From JBARCX01 sp049794535 (GTDB taxonomy: Bacteria; Pseudomonadota; Gammaproteobacteria; Xanthomonadales; Rhodanobacteraceae): 6,137 nucleotides of DNA. Positions 1 through 5,812 of this stretch are shown here, piece after piece; position 1 is the first letter of the stretch, and every line of letters starts with the position of its first letter. The notes beneath the pieces are model-generated. The model searched no databases and was not told where the DNA came from. It saw only the letters and a list, made by a program, of their open reading frames with translations. A program made the position numbers and the translations under genes. The stretch lies in contig JBARCX010000245.1 of the NCBI GenBank assembly GCA_049794535.1, positions 1-6,137 on the forward strand, in the 5' to 3' direction.

Positions 1-522
1 GTGGGTTACCAGATCGATGCCGCTCCGCAGCAACCCATGATGTGGGTACGTCAGGGTGTGATGTACAACGAAAGCAAATTTCCCGACTTCCACGGCGGCT
101 ACGCAAATAGCAACTATGCCTATTACCTGGTTGGCGACTATCAGCTAGTCCAAACCGACGCAGCGCAACCGTTTCGCGGATTCTACGTCAATGTAAAAGC
201 CGACTATGCACCGCCGGATCGAAACGTCTATACCGGTGACGCAGGCATTACGTTCTACGTGCTAGGTCCTTTTCGTCAGCCCTACGACGCGTTCGCGCTC
301 GGCTACACCTTCGATCAACTGAGCAAACCCTTTGAACGCATGCGACAGGCCATGGGGTTCACGGCGGTGGATGACAGCCGCAACTATGCACTGTCCTATG
401 TCCATCGTTTAGCGCGCGGCGTTTATCTGTCCAATCAGCTGAGCTATACCGTCCACCCCATTCCTTCACCCAAACAACCCGTCGCGTTGACCTGGATGAG
501 CTCGCTGTCGTTGTCTTACTGA
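1..522 (+). CDS. Carbohydrate-selective porin, OprB-like (C-terminal part)
   Basis: This is the C-terminal 173 residues of an outer-membrane beta-barrel protein; the gene is open at the left edge, so the GTG at base 1 is an internal codon and not a start. The visible part alternates polar and hydrophobic/aromatic residues as transmembrane beta strands do, with Tyr/Phe-rich stretches such as RGFYVNVKADYAPPD (about residues 59-73) and YALSYVHRLARGVYLSNQLSYTVHP (about 129-153). It ends in SLSLSY, giving the C-terminal aromatic residue that the BAM machinery recognises. The pattern of a penultimate LSYVHRL-like strand, a YTVHPxPxPKQP turn and a final LTWMSSLSLSY strand resembles OprB-family porins, which let sugars diffuse across the outer membrane. 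OprB porins usually exceed 400 residues, so more than half is missing here. The family call is by memory of the pattern; another 16-strand porin family is possible. The gene is followed by a strong hairpin at 543-571. Confidence 0.72.
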   Translation: MGYQIDAAPQQPMMWVRQGVMYNESKFPDFHGGYANSNYAYYLVGDYQLVQTDAAQPFRGFYVNVKADYAPPDRNVYTGDAGITFYVLGPFRQPYDAFALGYTFDQLSKPFERMRQAMGFTAVDDSRNYALSYVHRLARGVYLSNQLSYTVHPIPSPKQPVALTWMSSLSLSY

Positions 523-542
523 TCTTCAATGCGACACAACTG

Positions 543-571
543 CAAAGGGCGCGAACTATCCGCGCCCTTTG
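543..571. terminator. Bidirectional rho-independent-type terminator
   Basis: A perfect inverted repeat, CAAAGGGCGCG and CGCGCCCTTTG, forms an 11-bp GC-rich stem around a 7-base loop (554-560). It begins 20 bases after the porin stop codon and lies about 50 bases beyond the stop codon of the convergent receptor gene. The A/T pairs at the stem base give a short U run in the transcript on either strand (TTTGTTCTGT on the plus strand, TTTGCAGTTGTG on the minus strand). The U tracts are short and interrupted, so efficiency is uncertain, but the position between convergent genes fits shared termination. Confidence 0.8.
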
Positions 572-621
572 TTCTGTGCATCGCCCTGCAACAGGCTTCC
601 GACGTTGAGTAACGAGCGCGA

Positions 622-3600
622 CTAGAAAAATTTCTGCTCGTATTTGAGGTAGATGACACGGCCAATATCGTATTGCGGGTTATAGGGATACTGGCTGTAG
701 CCATCCGTTCCGGTTGGACCCAGCGGGCCTGCCACGCTGTATACGCCGGTGTAGGAGAGCGGCGCTTTGCGATTGAAGACATCGGTGGCGCCCAGCGCGA
801 TGTGTCCTTTCCAGGGTGCTTCCCAATTCACTTGCAGATCATTGAAAGCGAGGCCGCCCTGCCGATTCAATCCGGTCGGTGAGGTGGCCAGATCCTTAGT
901 GGGATTGTTGCAAGGGAAAACCTCACTCAACGCCGGGTTGGGCGCGATACACGGCTCCGACAGCGACGAGTAGTAACGGATCGTCCAGGTCGCACCAAAC
1001 TGTTTGTAACTCCAGTTCATATTGACCGTAGAGCGGAAGCGCCACAGCGGACCGAGCACGGTGTCGTAAGCACCCAGCGTGTTGGAAATGATGGGGCCGC
1101 CGGGGACGGTTTGCTCCTTCACGGAATCGATATACGTGCTCGTTGAGTCAAACTTGAACTTGCCGACGGGCGTCTCGGGGAACAAATAGCTCAGGCTCAG
1201 ATCCTCGCCACGTTCATCCACAAAGCCTTGGTTCACGAGCGCTTGCAGCAGATTGATTACTTGCGACTGGAACGGCCCCCCTACCGTCGAACGCTGGAAC
1301 TGCGAGCACTGTTCTGTCTCACCCAACAGATAGCAGTTGTCGAGAATGCTGGTCGCCGTCGGCAACGTGATGACGTTGTCGATATTGATGCGGAACCAGT
1401 CTGCGGTGATATTGAGGCCACTGAGGTAATGCGGACTGTAAACGAAGCCCGCCGTATAGCTCTTCGACGTTTCTGGTTTCAGGTTGGGATTGGCGCCTGT
1501 AAAAAACGGCGTGGTACCAGTCTGATCGGGTGCGGGGATCGGCGCGGTACTGGGACTGCGCTGCGTGTAACCGGGGCCTACCCCAGGCAGCCCGGCAAAT
1601 CCATTGAGACAGCGCTGCGCAACGACGGGGATACCCGTCAAGCCAAAGTTGATATCGCAAGGATCGGTGTAGTTCGTGAAGCTCTGCAACGTGCCGCCAT
1701 ACAGATTGGCAATAGCCGGCGCACGGAAACCCGTGCCATAGCTGGCGCGAACCAGCAGGTCGTTCATCGGCTGCCACGACAACTTGAACTGGTTGTTGTT
1801 GGTGTTGCCGAAGTTGGTGTAGTGCGAGAAACGATGCGCGAGGTCGACATCCAGCAGTTGCGCACCCGGCAGATCTTTCAGAAGAGGAAAGTTCACTTCG
1901 GCATAAGCCTCGTTAAGGCCGTAAGAGCCGGCTCCCACGTTTTGTTGCAAATTGGTGTTGAGACCAAGCTGCGTGTATTGATCAGGTGTGGCACCACCGG
2001 AGACATCACGGTGATCGGCACCCACGGCAAACGTCGCATCGCCGCTTCCAAGCGCTTGGGGGAACGTGAACATGTCGCCGCTCAAATTAACGGCGGCGGT
2101 TTTCGACTCGCTGTAGGAGCGCGTACCCGCGATGATGTTCAGATAATTGATTTCAGCCTGCGAGATTCCGCCCGCACCGGAAAATGGATTGAGCGGTACG
2201 CAACCGGCGATCACATTGCCCGGAGTGCCGCATTCCACGACGCCGTTGGGGCCCATGAAGGACGGACCCACGGCCTGCTCCACGTGCACCAGATTGAGAT
2301 TGCCTGGACCGAAACTCGATTGATCGTATCGATAGTCGCTGTATCCCGCGTCCCAGTTGAACTCATTCTCGCCTAGCGCAAAATCGCCTTCCAAGCCCGC
2401 ACGCCAGCCGTATTGCTTGATCTTGTTGTAGTCGATGCGATCGGGATATTGCAGCGGTATCTCGAACCCAAGGTTATTACCTGGCAGCGGGTTGTAATAG
2501 CTTTGCGAGGATATCGTCGGAAAATAAACCGCCGGAAAAGTCCCTACCGGGAGACCAAGCGCTTCCGCCAGATGCGCGCCGTTCGTTGGTGTCACCGAAC
2601 TGAGCAGATAACCGCTGGTGCTCACGGTGGAGTTGTTGGTGTTGTACGTGCCGGTAAAGGTCGCTGTGATGTGGTCGGTCAGCTTGTAATCGCCTTTCAA
2701 AAAATAGGATCGCATCCGATTATTTGGAATCAGCGTTTCAAGGTAAGCCGAGTCTTTGTAGTCATTGCTGAAATAAGGCGATGGATACAGAGCACCGAAT
2801 GTGTCGGGATGGTAGTTGGCGATATCCAGCCCGTTCTGCCCCATGTTGACGGTAAGCGGAGCATTGGCCAATGCCGGCAGACTCACCGGCAGACCGGTCG
2901 TCGGATTGAACGCACCCGTGATGGTGCCGTAAGGCGAGGCTACTGTCTGGCTTTGGGGATAGTTCGGTCCCAAGCTGAAAAAGCCGTACTTGCTGTAATC
3001 GCGATCGTCCGCATTCAGCCCATTGGTGTTTTGCATCGTCATGTTGAACAGGAACGAGCCCCTGGAGAATTGCTTGCCACCAGTGAGGCTGAACTGACCC
3101 GTCTTGCCGTCGTTCTGTGGTGAATAGGTGCTGTTGTACGTGTCGACTTGCACACCATCAAAACCCTTTTTGGTGATGATGTTAACCACACCGGCAATCG
3201 CATCGGAGCCATAAATCGCCGATGCGCCATCCTGCAGAATCTCAACGCGGTCGATGATCGAACTGGGGATCGTGCTTAGATCCGTTTCGCCGAAAATATC
3301 CGTGGTCCAGCGCTGGCCATCAACCAGCACCAAGGTGCGCGGCGCACCCAGACCGCGCAAACTCACGTATTGGCCCACGACGTTGCCCAGCGCGCTTTGG
3401 TTACTCGTACCCGACGATCCCGCAGAGGACACGTTCTGCAGAATCTGGGCGACATTGACAAAGCCCTGTTGTTGAATCGCTTCATGCGACAGTTCGGTCA
3501 CAGGCTGTGCCGTTTCTACATCGACACTACGAATAAGCGAGCCAGTGACGCTAACTGTCTGCAACGTCTTGGTTGGAGGCGGCGGCGTGGGGGCCGCGGT

Positions 3601-3816
3601 CGTTTGCGACTGCTGGTCTGCTGGCGAAGTCGTGCTCGATGAAGACACTGCCTGAGCTGGCGTTGTTTGGGCAGCCGTTGTCTGCGTTGTCGTTGTCGCA
3701 GATGCCTGCTGTTCGGGAGTTGCGGTTTGTGCCACCGCGACCGTCGTCCATGCACAGCTCCCAAGTGCCAATGCCAAGCGTATGGCATGAGTCATCTTTT
3801 GATGTCGTGTGTTCAT
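622..3816 (-). CDS. TonB-dependent outer-membrane receptor
   Basis: A complete 1064-residue receptor for energised uptake of an unidentified substrate across the outer membrane. Residues 1-29 are a signal peptide ending in AVA before Gln30. Residues 30-83 are a low-complexity Thr/Gln/Ala/Ser/Pro spacer, followed by a TonB box-like segment (TLQTVSVTGS, 84-93). The plug covers about 100-217 and has the family hallmarks RGLGAPRTLVLVDGQR (154-169) and IDRVEILQDGASAIYGSDAI (188-207), then AGVVNIITKKG. The rest is a 22-strand barrel with YGTGFRAPAIANLY (693-706) and NPNLKPETSKSYTAG (776-790), ending in the aromatic QKFF. All eight mature cysteines fall in four close pairs: 529/539, 720/736, 828/837 and 956/969. 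There is no STN signalling domain. The ATG start is supported by GAGGGAG (3825-3831) eight bases upstream. The stop is TAG. It lies 80 bases downstream of the exported-protein gene on the same strand, with no obvious terminator between them. Confidence 0.96.
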   Translation of the reverse strand: MNTRHQKMTHAIRLALALGSCAWTTVAVAQTATPEQQASATTTTQTTAAQTTPAQAVSSSSTTSPADQQSQTTAAPTPPPPTKTLQTVSVTGSLIRSVDVETAQPVTELSHEAIQQQGFVNVAQILQNVSSAGSSGTSNQSALGNVVGQYVSLRGLGAPRTLVLVDGQRWTTDIFGETDLSTIPSSIIDRVEILQDGASAIYGSDAIAGVVNIITKKGFDGVQVDTYNSTYSPQNDGKTGQFSLTGGKQFSRGSFLFNMTMQNTNGLNADDRDYSKYGFFSLGPNYPQSQTVASPYGTITGAFNPTTGLPVSLPALANAPLTVNMGQNGLDIANYHPDTFGALYPSPYFSNDYKDSAYLETLIPNNRMRSYFLKGDYKLTDHITATFTGTYNTNNSTVSTSGYLLSSVTPTNGAHLAEALGLPVGTFPAVYFPTISSQSYYNPLPGNNLGFEIPLQYPDRIDYNKIKQYGWRAGLEGDFALGENEFNWDAGYSDYRYDQSSFGPGNLNLVHVEQAVGPSFMGPNGVVECGTPGNVIAGCVPLNPFSGAGGISQAEINYLNIIAGTRSYSESKTAAVNLSGDMFTFPQALGSGDATFAVGADHRDVSGGATPDQYTQLGLNTNLQQNVGAGSYGLNEAYAEVNFPLLKDLPGAQLLDVDLAHRFSHYTNFGNTNNNQFKLSWQPMNDLLVRASYGTGFRAPAIANLYGGTLQSFTNYTDPCDINFGLTGIPVVAQRCLNGFAGLPGVGPGYTQRSPSTAPIPAPDQTGTTPFFTGANPNLKPETSKSYTAGFVYSPHYLSGLNITADWFRINIDNVITLPTATSILDNCYLLGETEQCSQFQRSTVGGPFQSQVINLLQALVNQGFVDERGEDLSLSYLFPETPVGKFKFDSTSTYIDSVKEQTVPGGPIISNTLGAYDTVLGPLWRFRSTVNMNWSYKQFGATWTIRYYSSLSEPCIAPNPALSEVFPCNNPTKDLATSPTGLNRQGGLAFNDLQVNWEAPWKGHIALGATDVFNRKAPLSYTGVYSVAGPLGPTGTDGYSQYPYNPQYDIGRVIYLKYEQKFF

Positions 3817-3824
3817 GGTGGATG

Positions 3825-3831
3825 CTCCCTC
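3825..3831 (-). promoter_or_regulatory. Ribosome binding site of the TonB-dependent receptor
   Basis: On the minus strand this reads GAGGGAG, a good Shine-Dalgarno match, with an 8-base spacer to the ATG at 3816. It fixes the start immediately before a basic, signal-peptide-like N terminus. Confidence 0.8.
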
Positions 3832-3896
3832 TAACTTTGAGTTGATTACACGCCTGCTAACTCCCTGGGTTGTTGGTATCTATTTATTGCTGGTGA

Positions 3897-4610
3897 CTAC
3901 ATGTTTGGTGCGGAGGTACCGTCGGACCATTTTCCGGCGGGAATCATCAACACGTTGACTGGCTCAGGGGCACCGTGAAACTGTGGATTCAGCATGACGG
4001 GCGACCCTGTCTTATCAGCCCCCCAATCCACATTGGTGGCGGTATAAAACATCAGGTGCGGAATCCAGTGACCCGCCTGATCGTCCAGAAATCCTTGCTT
4101 GGACATCATGTAAGACATCGCTCCAGGCTCGAGTGACGGCAGTTGTTTTGTCGCAAACGCCGCCTCGATGTCCTTTTTTATTTCCTCTCTGGATCGCCCG
4201 GCTACCACCAAGGCTGTCCTTTTGTACGTCATCGGTAAGATCGATTGGGCGGCCTCTGGATTGAAGCAAATCGGCCCGCGTAATTTTGGATTCCAAAACT
4301 GGGGCGCATCAAAGGGGGACATCCATCCCCGCTCGACCACACAGACAAAGCCATTCTTGCCTTCCACGGCTGTCACGTAGCCGTGCGGTTCGAGAACCAG
4401 CACCGTAGCCTGATCGGAAATCGCTGCGGGTGCAGCACTTCTTGCCAGTGCGATCTCTTTGGCACGGTCAGACATCAGGTATTGGGAAAGCGGTGCCATG
4501 TGCGGATAATCAGACGCCGGTTGTTGCGCCGAAGCAACGGCACTGACAACCAGCGCAACGAGCGTGCACGGCACGGCCAAGCAGCTGTAGAAACCGACCT
4601 TTCTCTTCAT
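3897..4610 (-). CDS. Exported protein of unknown function
   Basis: A 237-residue protein with a Sec signal peptide: basic MKRK, a hydrophobic core to about residue 25, and an ASA cleavage motif before Gln29. The mature part has no motif that I can assign to a named family. It contains an AxVLVLEPHGYVTAVEGKNG segment (from about 68), two cysteines (90 and 115) that could form a disulfide, WMSPFDAPQFWNPKLRGPIC (96-115), a short charged helix REEIKKDIEAAF (141-152), and an aromatic, His/Trp-containing C-terminal half including GHWIPHLMFY (180-189). The mix suggests a compact periplasmic or secreted domain and not a repeat protein. The reading frame extends up to a TTG at 4649, but the ATG at 4610 is the better start because AAAGGGAG lies six bases upstream and the signal peptide begins there. 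The stop is TAG. The receptor gene follows after 80 bases on the same strand, so co-transcription and a shared role are plausible but unproven. Confidence 0.85.
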   Translation of the reverse strand: MKRKVGFYSCLAVPCTLVALVVSAVASAQQPASDYPHMAPLSQYLMSDRAKEIALARSAAPAAISDQATVLVLEPHGYVTAVEGKNGFVCVVERGWMSPFDAPQFWNPKLRGPICFNPEAAQSILPMTYKRTALVVAGRSREEIKKDIEAAFATKQLPSLEPGAMSYMMSKQGFLDDQAGHWIPHLMFYTATNVDWGADKTGSPVMLNPQFHGAPEPVNVLMIPAGKWSDGTSAPNM

Positions 4611-4616
4611 TCCAGG

Positions 4617-4624
4617 CTCCCTTT
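4617..4624 (-). promoter_or_regulatory. Ribosome binding site that sets the exported-protein start
   Basis: The minus strand reads AAAGGGAG with a 6-base spacer to the ATG at 4610. The alternative upstream TTG at 4649 has no purine-rich motif in front of it (the preceding bases read CCGGTCGAGTGCGCC), so this site decides the start in favour of 4610. Confidence 0.8.
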
Positions 4625-4867
4625 CTCGATTCCAAGGTAAGGCGTTCAAGGCGCACTCGACCGGTCGGGCGGACTGTGCGTCTGGCCCAACTAAGACCCT
4701 GCATCTAAACGACGATTGGGAAACTGAAAAATCGACATCCGATTAACATCGAGTTTCAGCAAATGTCGCTCTCTCCTAGGGAGAAGATTGCCACTGAAAG
4801 TCGCTACCCATTGGGAATCAACATCCGCCCCGTCTTGCCGTACCTGCACGATGCAATGGTCGATTGC

Positions 4868-4881
4868 GATTGACGTCAATC
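4868..4881. promoter_or_regulatory. Perfect 14-bp palindrome, possible operator
   Basis: The sequence GATTGACGTCAATC is identical to its reverse complement over all 14 bases. It directly abuts a second inverted repeat, GCAAT-ggtcg-ATTGC (4853-4867). A gapless palindrome of this size in a divergent intergenic region is the usual shape of a dimeric regulator site, and each half contains a TTGAC that could act as a -35 element. No regulator gene is visible nearby, so the function is inferred from symmetry and position alone. Confidence 0.35.
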
Positions 4882-4957
4882 CAGACGAGAAATCGTAAGT
4901 TTCGCGCGACTCAAGTTTGAGGGAGCGCCACATTCACCGCACATATTCGCGAAATTC

Positions 4958-5008
4958 GCACACGTATAACCGGCACTGGCGTATCTGGTGCAGAATTCGT
5001 GTGTTTTT
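4958..5008 (+). other. Possible stem-loop followed by a T run
   Basis: CACACG (4959-4964) pairs with CGTGTG (4998-5003), with an inner GCAC/GTGC pairing (4973-4976 with 4988-4991), and TTTTT follows at 5004-5008. This is terminator-like in outline, but the outer stem is only six or seven pairs, and an internal loop of eight and six bases separates it from the inner stem. It could mark the end of a short upstream transcript, a leader structure, or nothing. Confidence 0.2.
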
Positions 5009-5135
5009 ACGCAAGATTGTGGACCGAGTCCGAGGAGCTTCTGGAGCCGAGGTAACAAACGAGACCGCAGGACCAACGCCGCAATGAACACGCGACTTGG
5101 TCGAGCGGATACAACGACAAGGCAACAAAAAAACT

Positions 5136-5139
5136 GGAG
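5136..5139 (+). promoter_or_regulatory. Ribosome binding site of the lipoprotein gene
   Basis: GGAG lies six bases before the ATG at 5146, preceded by an A-rich run (AAAAAAA, 5127-5133). This supports the chosen start, which directly yields a basic N terminus and a lipoprotein signal. Confidence 0.75.
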
Positions 5140-5145
5140 TGGGTC

Positions 5146-5658
5146 ATGTTCAATCAGAGAAAGGCCTTAGCCTCACTGCTGTTGTGCATACTGGCTTCTT
5201 GTACGAGCTCCCCCAAACCCTCGCTCATTGTGCACGGCGCGGTAGGGGAACCCTCGACTCTTTGCTTAGACGGATCAGGCTTCACACCAAACGGTACACT
5301 CTCTGTGACCATGTTCATGCCGACGTACACAGTCGATGGACAGCCAGGGCCAAATCCTGTTTATAACCCAGCTGCCCCTCCCGGCTCCCCCGCACCGACT
5401 GCCGACTCCAACGGCGCATACAAGAGAACCTGGAACCTGCAAAATGAGCGGGCCGCAACGGTTTGTGCAACGCAACCAGGTACGGAAACCCCGTCCGAAC
5501 CGGTGATTCTTGTTGTTGACCAGAAGACACTGGGTGTTGGCGCTGTCCCTTTGCCAGCATCATTTATGTGCGGCAGCCAGGAGAAGGTGCTTGGATCTCC
5601 GCCTTCTAGTCCGCTCCCAGCGCCCGCCCCGTTTGGGGATTCGTCTGCATGTCAGTAA
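5146..5658 (+). CDS. Putative lipoprotein with an Ig-like domain, function unknown
   Basis: A 170-residue protein with a lipoprotein signal peptide: MFNQRK, a hydrophobic core LASLLLCI, and the lipobox LASC, making Cys19 the lipidated residue. The residue after it is Thr and not Asp, so the general Lol rule would send it to the outer membrane. The mature part has GSGFTPNGTLSV (43-54) and ADSNGAYKRTW (86-96). That spacing, a GxGFxPN turn followed by a DxNGxY/F strand, recalls bacterial Ig-like beta sandwiches; this is an inference from pattern. A Pro-rich loop (about 67-84) lies between them, and the C-terminal tail (151-163) is Pro/Ser/Ala-rich. Four further cysteines (40, 107, 142, 169) could make two disulfides. 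I do not recognise a named family. The gene stands alone on its strand, and the next gene converges on it. The stop is TAA. Confidence 0.85.
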   Translation: MFNQRKALASLLLCILASCTSSPKPSLIVHGAVGEPSTLCLDGSGFTPNGTLSVTMFMPTYTVDGQPGPNPVYNPAAPPGSPAPTADSNGAYKRTWNLQNERAATVCATQPGTETPSEPVILVVDQKTLGVGAVPLPASFMCGSQEKVLGSPPSSPLPAPAPFGDSSACQ

Positions 5659-5712
5659 GGCTCCGATAGCTCCGGCCTCACATCGTTTGTCAGTGGCTCA
5701 AACACCTGACCA

Positions 5713-5731
5713 TTATTCGGGCCGCGAATAA
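5713..5731. repeat. Hairpin 1 of a three-hairpin cluster
   Basis: TTATTCG and CGAATAA form a 7-bp perfect stem around a 5-base loop, ggccg (5720-5724). It lies about 55 bases downstream of the lipoprotein stop codon. There is no T run after it on the plus strand. Confidence 0.45.
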
Positions 5732-5741
5732 AATCTGCCTC

Positions 5742-5774
5742 GGGCCGGTATTCAGAGCTTCTGAACACCGGCCC
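5742..5774. terminator. Strong intergenic hairpin between convergent genes
   Basis: GGGCCGGT-a-TTCAGA pairs with TCTGAA-c-ACCGGCCC: 14 base pairs with a single A/C mismatch and a three-base loop (gct, 5757-5759). It lies between the lipoprotein (+) and the acetyltransferase (-), where a shared terminator is expected. No T run follows directly on the plus strand; on the minus strand ATTTTATT begins about eight bases after the stem. It may therefore terminate mainly the minus-strand gene, protect transcript ends, or be a copy of a dispersed repeat. Confidence 0.55.
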
Positions 5775-5788
5775 CATGGCCCCATCAG

Positions 5789-5801
5789 GTGGCTTTGCCA
5801 C
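5789..5801. repeat. Hairpin 3 of a three-hairpin cluster
   Basis: GTGGC-ttt-GCCAC is a 5-bp perfect stem with a three-base loop, 11 bases beyond the acetyltransferase stop codon on the minus strand. It is small enough to occur by chance, and is listed because of its two neighbours. Confidence 0.3.
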
Positions 5802-5812
5802 AGCCCGGTTGT

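Larger units (their letters stand above)
4611..5145. other. Intergenic region between divergent genes, no convincing gene
   Basis: This 535-base gap separates the start of the exported-protein gene (-) from the start of the lipoprotein gene (+) and should contain the promoters of both. The open frames here are short, lack good ribosome binding sites, and translate to nothing I recognise. It holds several inverted repeats: three CTGAAA/TTTCAG copies around 4724-4798, TCTCC-TAG-GGAGA at 4772-4784, GCAAT-ggtcg-ATTGC at 4853-4867, and the 14-bp palindrome at 4868-4881. A weak stem ending in a T run lies at 4958-5008. I found no confident -35/-10 pair; TTGACG occurs on both strands inside the palindrome and TATAAC occurs at 4965-4970, but neither has a well-spaced partner. 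Confidence 0.7.

Noticed and set aside
1228..2376. A 382-codon open frame on the plus strand, antisense to the receptor
   Set aside because: It lies wholly inside the receptor gene, is rich in Arg, Val and Ile with no domain pattern, and is the kind of open mirror frame expected opposite a GC-rich coding sequence. The receptor frame carries unmistakable family motifs.
2413..3123. A 236-codon plus-strand open frame antisense to the receptor
   Set aside because: Same reasoning: it overlaps the receptor plug and barrel coding sequence, and its translation shows no recognisable motif or signal.
3817..3896. Possible promoter for the receptor in the 80-base gap
   Set aside because: AT-rich patches such as AATAAATAGATA on the minus strand and a small AACT-ttg-AGTT repeat are present, but no well-spaced -35/-10 pair can be defended.
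4870..4898. TTGACG as a -35 element for a lipoprotein promoter
   Set aside because: At 17-18 bases spacing the -10 position reads TCGTAA or CGTAAG, which are poor matches, and the start would lie more than 230 bases from the gene.
4691..4933. An 80-codon minus-strand open frame in the intergenic gap
   Set aside because: The translation looks moderately protein-like and starts with ATG, but there is no clear Shine-Dalgarno sequence (only GGTGA directly before the ATG), third-position bases show little bias, no family is recognised, and the inverted repeats lie within it. A real small gene cannot be excluded; conservation in relatives would settle it.
4876..5128. Overlapping minus-strand open frames of 64 and 71 codons
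   Set aside because: They overlap each other in different frames, lack ribosome binding sites, and have no recognisable motifs.
4988..5366. Plus-strand open frames of 60 and 89 codons overlapping the lipoprotein start
   Set aside because: The lipoprotein frame has a clear ribosome binding site and lipobox; these frames have neither and run through its coding sequence in other frames.
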